Of a stretch of 64,000 nt of DNA, positions 11,210-64,000 are shown in pieces (positions within the stretch are counted from its first letter, which is position 1; each line of letters begins with the position of its first letter). The position numbers were made by a program, and so were the translations under genes. Origin of the DNA: Doris montereyensis (lineage: Eukaryota > Mollusca > Gastropoda > Nudibranchia > Dorididae); assembly GCA_037039925.1 (NCBI GenBank), contig JAXRKP010001073.1, positions 30,001 to 94,000 of the forward strand. Reading direction: 5' to 3'. A model generated the notes under the pieces. The model searched no databases. It saw only the letters and a list, made by a program, of their open reading frames with translations, and had not been told where the DNA came from.

Positions 11210-13365
11210 ACGTGGAAGGAACACTATTTTTCATGTATATCTCAATCATACTACTTCAAACAAAGCACGATCATAAAAATCATCAGCCAAAGAAAGAAAT
11301 CATAAAAAGGAACAAAAAAAACCCAGAACTGTCTACACGAAGGAATTTATTTGGGTAATCACAGACTGAAACATCTAAAAATAGAAAAGAATAAAAAAAC
11401 CCAACAAAAAATGTAAAATACAGAAAATAAAGTGAAATCAACAATAAATGAATCTGGGTTTTGATTTTGGCACTTTTTCTTCACACAAGATTTGGCTAAT
11501 CAGTATTGCTTGTCCAGCTGCTGCAACAGCAGTTACTATAAACACTAGATTACGCATAATTTATAAATATCTTTTGAGCGCAAATTTTCAACATAACATG
11601 TCATTCTTAATTCATGATAAAAATTCACTATAAAAGAAAGAAGGTGGAAACTTAATTTATTGCATCATAGAGTGACATGCAAAATATTTAATTTTCTCAT
11701 TCTCAAGTAAACCAAAAATCTGACCACAAAAACAATCGTAACAAAAAAAAAGTATCTTAAATACAAATGATTGAATAAGAGCTGGTTGATTCATTTGATC
11801 CACATTTTCAGAGGGGGGGGGGGATAAATGTCTTGAAAAGTATGTTAACTCATTCACAGACAAATCATCAATTAAAGAATTGACAAAAAAAACAAGTCAA
11901 CAATAACAAAAAAATAACAATAACAAGAACAATATTTTCAACAGGGGCAATGTAAACAAAGAGCAACAACAACAATGATGTTAACATTAACAGTCAAACA
12001 AACACTCAAAATTGAAGTGTAAAATAATAAAATTTAAACACAACTGAACAAACGGATTCATAGAAGACATCTTGCTCCCTCTGAAAAAGAGACAGACAGA
12101 CAGACAGATAGACAAACAGAGAGTCAATTAATCTAACGCTAACCCTATCTGCATCTGATGCCAAAGAGTTCAGGAATGATAAAAAGAAGAATATCAAACA
12201 GAAGAAAAAAATTGTTTGAAGAAATAAATAAATAAGAACTGAACTTAAAACAACTGTTCAAAGACCCTAGCACCACATTTAGAAACCCTGATATGTTGTT
12301 ATGTTATTGCTACTGTATTGTATATAATACCGTGTACAATATAACTTTGTCAATGAATCAAGCATCACAAATCAACAATAAATCGCTACCCTTTAAAATT
12401 ATAGAAAATATAAGTACACAGTTAATTTCAAAGTTTATATACAGACTATATTATAAACCAAGTAAATATTGGATAAAAAGAGTTACAAAAGTACAGTATT
12501 GTATAATATTTGTACATACACGTAGTATATATTATAAGCAATATGATTTTTAAATAATTCAATTCAGTCACACACTATGACATACTGTACCACTTTTCTA
12601 TAATATCTCAATATTTGGTGATTTCATTTCAAACTGCTGACTAAATCTTGTGTACAAAATCATCATCGGATGTTTTATTTATAATTTATATATTTTCATT
12701 TCCAATATTTTACCAATCATTCAACTAGGATAATTTCTCAGCTACAAGTATAAAGACTTAAATAAGGTGCTCATTTCGTTGGTAGGTAGATTTAGTCAAT
12801 CAAACACTTACTCGTTTTGTTAAATTTGTTTGAAAAGAATTCATGAATTTCAATATAACATCATTATGAAAGCATCTTCATGTAAGTACACATGTACTAT
12901 GTATACCTAAGTCAAGGAAATAAATATACAACCACTTTTCTGATTTAAATTTGACATGTCACTATATCAAATCTCCCTCTCAAAAGGGCAATGAAATGAA
13001 AGCTAATATTAATCAATTAGTTTAACTTTAACTTTCTTTAAATATATCTATATAATATAACACAACTGCCAATAATAAAATCATTAAAATGACATCAGAT
13101 TTGAAATCAATCTGTTCTAGGAAGTATGAAAGCCCTGGTTTCTTGCTGCTGAAACTTGAAAATGTTCTTTTACTTTTAATCAAATAACTCAAACATTAAT
13201 TTCACTTAATCTAAAGCACCCTGTCATCACACACTTCACACAGACAGATAAAAAGTTAAGTTTCAACAAAACAACAATAATTGATTACACGAGAGGAAAA
13301 AGAAAAAAAAGTAACGTACAAATTATGTACGTCACAATAGTTCTGTACTCAGTATTGAGGGAAGG
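11210..13365. other. Gene-free AT-rich stretch
   Basis: No exon found on either strand. Short purine-rich and CAACAA-rich tracts only. Confidence 0.55.
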
Positions 13366-13369
13366 TAAT

Positions 13370-13650
13370 CTCAGTCTCAGGAGTAGATTCATGATTTTTG
13401 TTTTTAGGTATACGGCATACTGCAGTGGTTTACAAGTCCATTGCTCTCTACACCGCCTTCACTTTCACTGCGCTGCATCTGAACAGATCTGGCTATCCAT
13501 TTCACCGCTGGTTTGACAGGAGGGCCATAAACAAACCAGCTCAGGCTCAGTCTGAGGATTGGAACTCCGGTCTCCAGTTTGGGAATTGGAACTCCAGTCT
13601 CCTGACTGGCAGTTAGGTGCTCTACACACTGAGCCACTGGTGCCTCACAT
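13370..13650 (-). mobile_element. SINE-E copy
   Basis: On the minus strand the head reads GGCACCAGTGGCTCAGTGTG (A box TGGCTCAGTG), then CTGCCAGTCAGGAGACTGGA and a B-box-like GTTCCAATTCC. The tail shares CGGCATA and GTTTAC/TTTGCC motifs with the copy at 18125. A small internal duplication (GGAACTCC...CAGTTTGGGAATTGGAACTCC) is present. Confidence 0.75.
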
Positions 13651-13842
13651 TAGATGGAAGCTCACTACAAATACTTGGACCAGAGTGAGTAAGCAGAGGG
13701 CAACAAGACACGTTGAAAGGTTTGGAAAGCATGCGCATCACAATAAAATTATATTAAGGGTAATAAATAGACCATGGTACATGTACTGTTATGCAATGTC
13801 ATAGAATTTTTGGGTATCCTTGGCAACCTCTCCTGATACATT

Positions 13843-13905
13843 ACCAACTACCTTTTAGTTGAGAGGCCAACACCTTGCCTCTGGACTACCAAGTCCCCGG
13901 CCGTA
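13843..13905 (-). mobile_element. SINE-B head fragment
   Basis: TTTTAGTTGAGAGGCCAACA and CCTTGCCTCTGGACTACCAA match the tRNA-like head of SINE-B in reverse orientation. Confidence 0.7.
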
Positions 13906-14886
13906 TCATAACAACAGGAAAGAGGAAGATTGCACTTTCTAGGTTAAAGCACTTCTCTATAAAGATGATGACACATTGTAATGTCTTCCACCAACAAGAC
14001 AATAAAGAACATAAAATTGCACATTAGCAAATTAATGAGCATTTCGTAAATATATTACAGTAACAAGTACACCTTTTTCTTACAAAACTAAGTAACTGTT
14101 TTTTTTTTGTCCATTTACATGATAAGTAAGTAAGTACTACTTTTTCGTATCCTACATTTTCCTACGATCTATAAATAAATGTCAAGCATTGAATAAACTA
14201 AGAAACAACAAGTGATAAGGTTATTGCATAATTGATTTCACTAGTAAACTGTGATTAATAATGATAATAATAGTAATAATCACAATGACGATGATAATAG
14301 CGACAACAAACTCTTCAGTATGTTACTCATTGCAAAAAGAGCACAAAGGGCATTGCAATACAAAGGCAACTGAAATTCATGAAAGCGAAAGAAAAAAACA
14401 AGTTATTGATCAAGAGGATTTTAAGACTTGAGAAGAAGAAACCAATATTACTGGCATGGTATATGTATGAAAACAAAAGGGAAGAAACTCAGACAAAAGC
14501 AGAATATATATAAGAAGAAAAAAAAAGAAAACCAAGAATATTCTCTGCTCACAGCACCATAAACTGATGTTATGACACATTGACAGTAGACATAACTTTG
14601 TATGGGAAATGTTTGAAGAGTTGGATTCACTTTGAACTTGTGTTTCTAGAAGGTCGTCATTCTAACCCATTATTGGCTGAAACATACAGTAAATGTAGAC
14701 AAACCAGACTTAAGATATTGCTCTTATCTTAATTCATTTTGTTGAAATTTATCCCCTATAAAAGAAGTAGTTACAAAAAGGGGCAACATGTGAAAAAAAG
14801 AAAAAAAAAACTCAAAGATTATTCCTTTGGTAAAAAAACCCAAAACGATAGAAATAATTAGGTTTCCCTTGAAACAGACAAATATC

Positions 14887-14892
14887 TTTATT
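14887..14892 (-). terminator. Candidate unc80 polyadenylation signal
   Basis: TTTATT on the plus strand is AATAAA on the minus strand, about 540 bp past the unc80 stop. Other AT-rich candidates exist closer, so this is a weak call. 13906-15430 holds no other feature and probably includes the unc80 3' UTR. Confidence 0.3.
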
Positions 14893-15430
14893 TTTAAATG
14901 TATTTAACTTTAACAATGTGTGCTATCAGTAAAATAATGTGTCCTATTGGAGGCTAAGATGATTCTTGGTCATAACATTCAGCCATTCAAGAAAAATAAC
15001 TTTGTCAAACAAAGCCTTTATGACTGAGGTTGCCTTTCAATTCACTGCTGTGTCCAGATATATTTTGTATCTATTCAAATCTACCAAGAAAATTAAAGAA
15101 AATCTTTGCATTCAAACCAAAACATCATGATCCATTTTTAATTATCAAATAAAATATCTTATTAATGGTAAGTTTTCTAATGAAATGAATAAAGAAATTA
15201 CTTTAAAAAAAACCTGTAATATAATGCTTCATTGGATAAAAAATAATTTTTTCTTCACAAACAATTTGTACCATTATATTAAACTTTGAATATAGAGTTT
15301 AACAAGTACATGAATAAAACACCATTTAAAATAGAAAAAAAAAGAAATACAGCTACTTAAAATCTATCAAATATGAAATTTACAAATAAAAACGATGTAA
15401 TCTAATAAAAGCGATTTCCGTTGAAAGATT

Positions 15431-62805
<47,375 letters not shown>

Positions 62806-63244
62806 CTGGAAAACGGAAAAAGGCCGGATGACTCCCCGCGCCCGTGTGACCGACTTCCCGTGAGTTGGCTTGCAGTAAGCGTGCCGTGCACCCAAACAGG
62901 CAGGAAGCAGTCACACAGGGCATGCAGTGAGTAGCAGCAAGTCGATGCAAAAGTGGTGCGTGAAACAAGAAAATGACTTGAACAAATTCATGCGTTATTT
63001 GATGGGAGTGAAAAAACAAAACAAAAACAGACGGAAATCTGACGCAGTTGCTCCAAGAGTACAGAGGACAATTGTCATCGAAAGAAAACGGAGGGGATGT
63101 TACATGTGTAGATTTTTGTGTTTTGATGGTAGTGAAGCGATCGCAAGGGAAATCTGATGCCCATAAATACCCATAGAACAATAGACTAACCATTACTTCA
63201 AGGGTACAGTTTAAGATGTTTTCTTTCAAACATAGACATGAAAA

Positions 63245-64000
63245 AGCCACAAATCAAGAGCGTCCATATTTTGCTCCAGTTTCAGACACTTTGAGTACCT
63301 AATACAGACATAGATCATTGCCTTTGAAAGGCAACGCCGCAGATGCAATGAAGAACATTTTTTTTTTTTTAATGAAAATCTTCTCGGGTGGTTTAAAAAA
63401 AAACCAGAAGTGCAAATTAACATTTTGTCTCCCCCTGAAAACAATGCTTTTAACAAGCATAGATTTCAATTCTAACACATCAATGGTGAAAGTCGCAAAA
63501 CAGAGTAAGTCTAAAATTAGTAACACCTCTTTTTCGCTTTATTAACAGCAGGAAGTCCCTATGTATCGTCTAGTTAGGATTGTGGCACAAGAACCAATAA
63601 AAGCCCATAAAATAACTATGAGCAATCCGCTCATCTCTATTAGGTCTAGTTTTGACACTTGCACACCTTGTATGTCTGTGAAAATAGATAAAAAAAAGGC
63701 AGCATTTTTCTTTGATTTTCTCAAAACATACAAAATTGGATTTACACGGTTTGCGACTTTCACCGCTGAAATTAAGAGCCTCAACACCTTCACAATTTGC
63801 TCAAATTGAGACGCTTGGAGTAACCAATATAGATACAAACCACTGCCTTTGAAATGCAACAAAGGAGATGCAATGAAGGAAAAAAAACAGTTCTTTTTTT
63901 AAAATCCTCTCACGAGAAACGGTGGTTTTGAAAAATATAGAAGAGCAAATTAACACTTTGTCTCCCAAAAAGCAATGCTTCTTACATGCATAAATTTCAA
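63245..64000. repeat. About 523-bp tandem duplication, at least 1.4 units
   Basis: 63245-63484 and 63765-64000 are collinear (CATTGCCTTTGAAAGGCAAC against CACTGCCTTTGAAATGCAAC; GCAAATTAACATTTTGTCTC against GCAAATTAACACTTTGTCTC). Together with the MITE-like element between them they form a unit that continues past the window end. Confidence 0.8.
63485..63764 (-). mobile_element. MITE-like element, 280 bp with terminal inverted repeats
   Basis: Ends GGTGAAAGTCGCAAAACAGA and CACGGTTTGCGACTTTCACC pair as an inverted repeat of about 27 bp with few mismatches. Full-length inverse match to 36660-36948. No coding capacity. Confidence 0.8.

Noticed and set aside
62806..64000. Further upstream unc80 exon in the last 1.2 kb
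   Set aside because: No minus-strand frame resembles the next UNC80 block, and most of the segment is the 523-bp repeat.

Overview
Eukaryotic (animal) genomic DNA, AT-rich and repeat-laden. The repeat load (several tRNA-derived SINE families, RTE-like LINEs, long minisatellites, GA/CA/AAT/TCTA microsatellites) and two intron-split conserved genes suggest a lophotrochozoan invertebrate, probably a mollusc. The species call is inference; the two gene calls are firm.

Genes. (1) Plus strand, 1792-7080: a complete six-exon CHMP1 (CHMP1B-like ESCRT-III subunit, about 200 residues), ending in a C-terminal MIT-interacting motif. (2) Minus strand, 62805 down to 15431: the 3' part of unc80, the giant auxiliary subunit of the NALCN sodium-leak channel complex. 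Twenty-four exons were placed by reading each splice junction. They cover roughly the last 1,900 residues, from the block matching human 'HVSMLQEDLLRLPSFPR' to the stop codon. The first part of the gene lies beyond position 64000. The two genes converge across about 8.3 kb of gene-free DNA. No other host gene was found.

Layout. 1-1260 microsatellites; 1260-7450 CHMP1; 7450-15430 gene-free DNA with SINEs; 15431-17995 the very large unc80 terminal exon (Ser/Pro-rich tail); 18000-30690 a 12.7-kb intron with four tandem arrays, including a 47-bp satellite of about 40 copies; 30.7-45.7 kb unc80 exons 14-23 among SINEs, a 3'-truncated LINE, a TIR element and five minisatellites; 45.8-51.2 kb exons 12-13 around a near full-length, decayed RTE-like LINE; 51-64 kb exons 1-11, a palindromic satellite (54.4-56.2 kb) and more SINEs.

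Main observations. The unc80 and CHMP1 frames carry at least ten single-base frameshifts although splice sites and conserved residues are intact, which points to unpolished long-read consensus rather than gene death. A 61-bp minisatellite at 44.4-45.0 kb is built from the 3' end of unc80 exon 14 with its splice donor. Several other arrays sit inside SINE copies and use SINE sequence as the unit. At the edge of the 47-bp satellite (24.55-25.2 kb) the sequence looks like a word-by-word blend of the satellite with the unique flank, probably a consensus artefact. Nested insertions with target-site duplications (SINE-B in SINE-C; a 45-bp LINE stub in a LINE) date insertions relative to one another. 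No wholly new protein system is visible.

To name repeats consistently I use local labels: SINE-A, -B, -C, -E, -G and -H, and repeat F. These are not database names.
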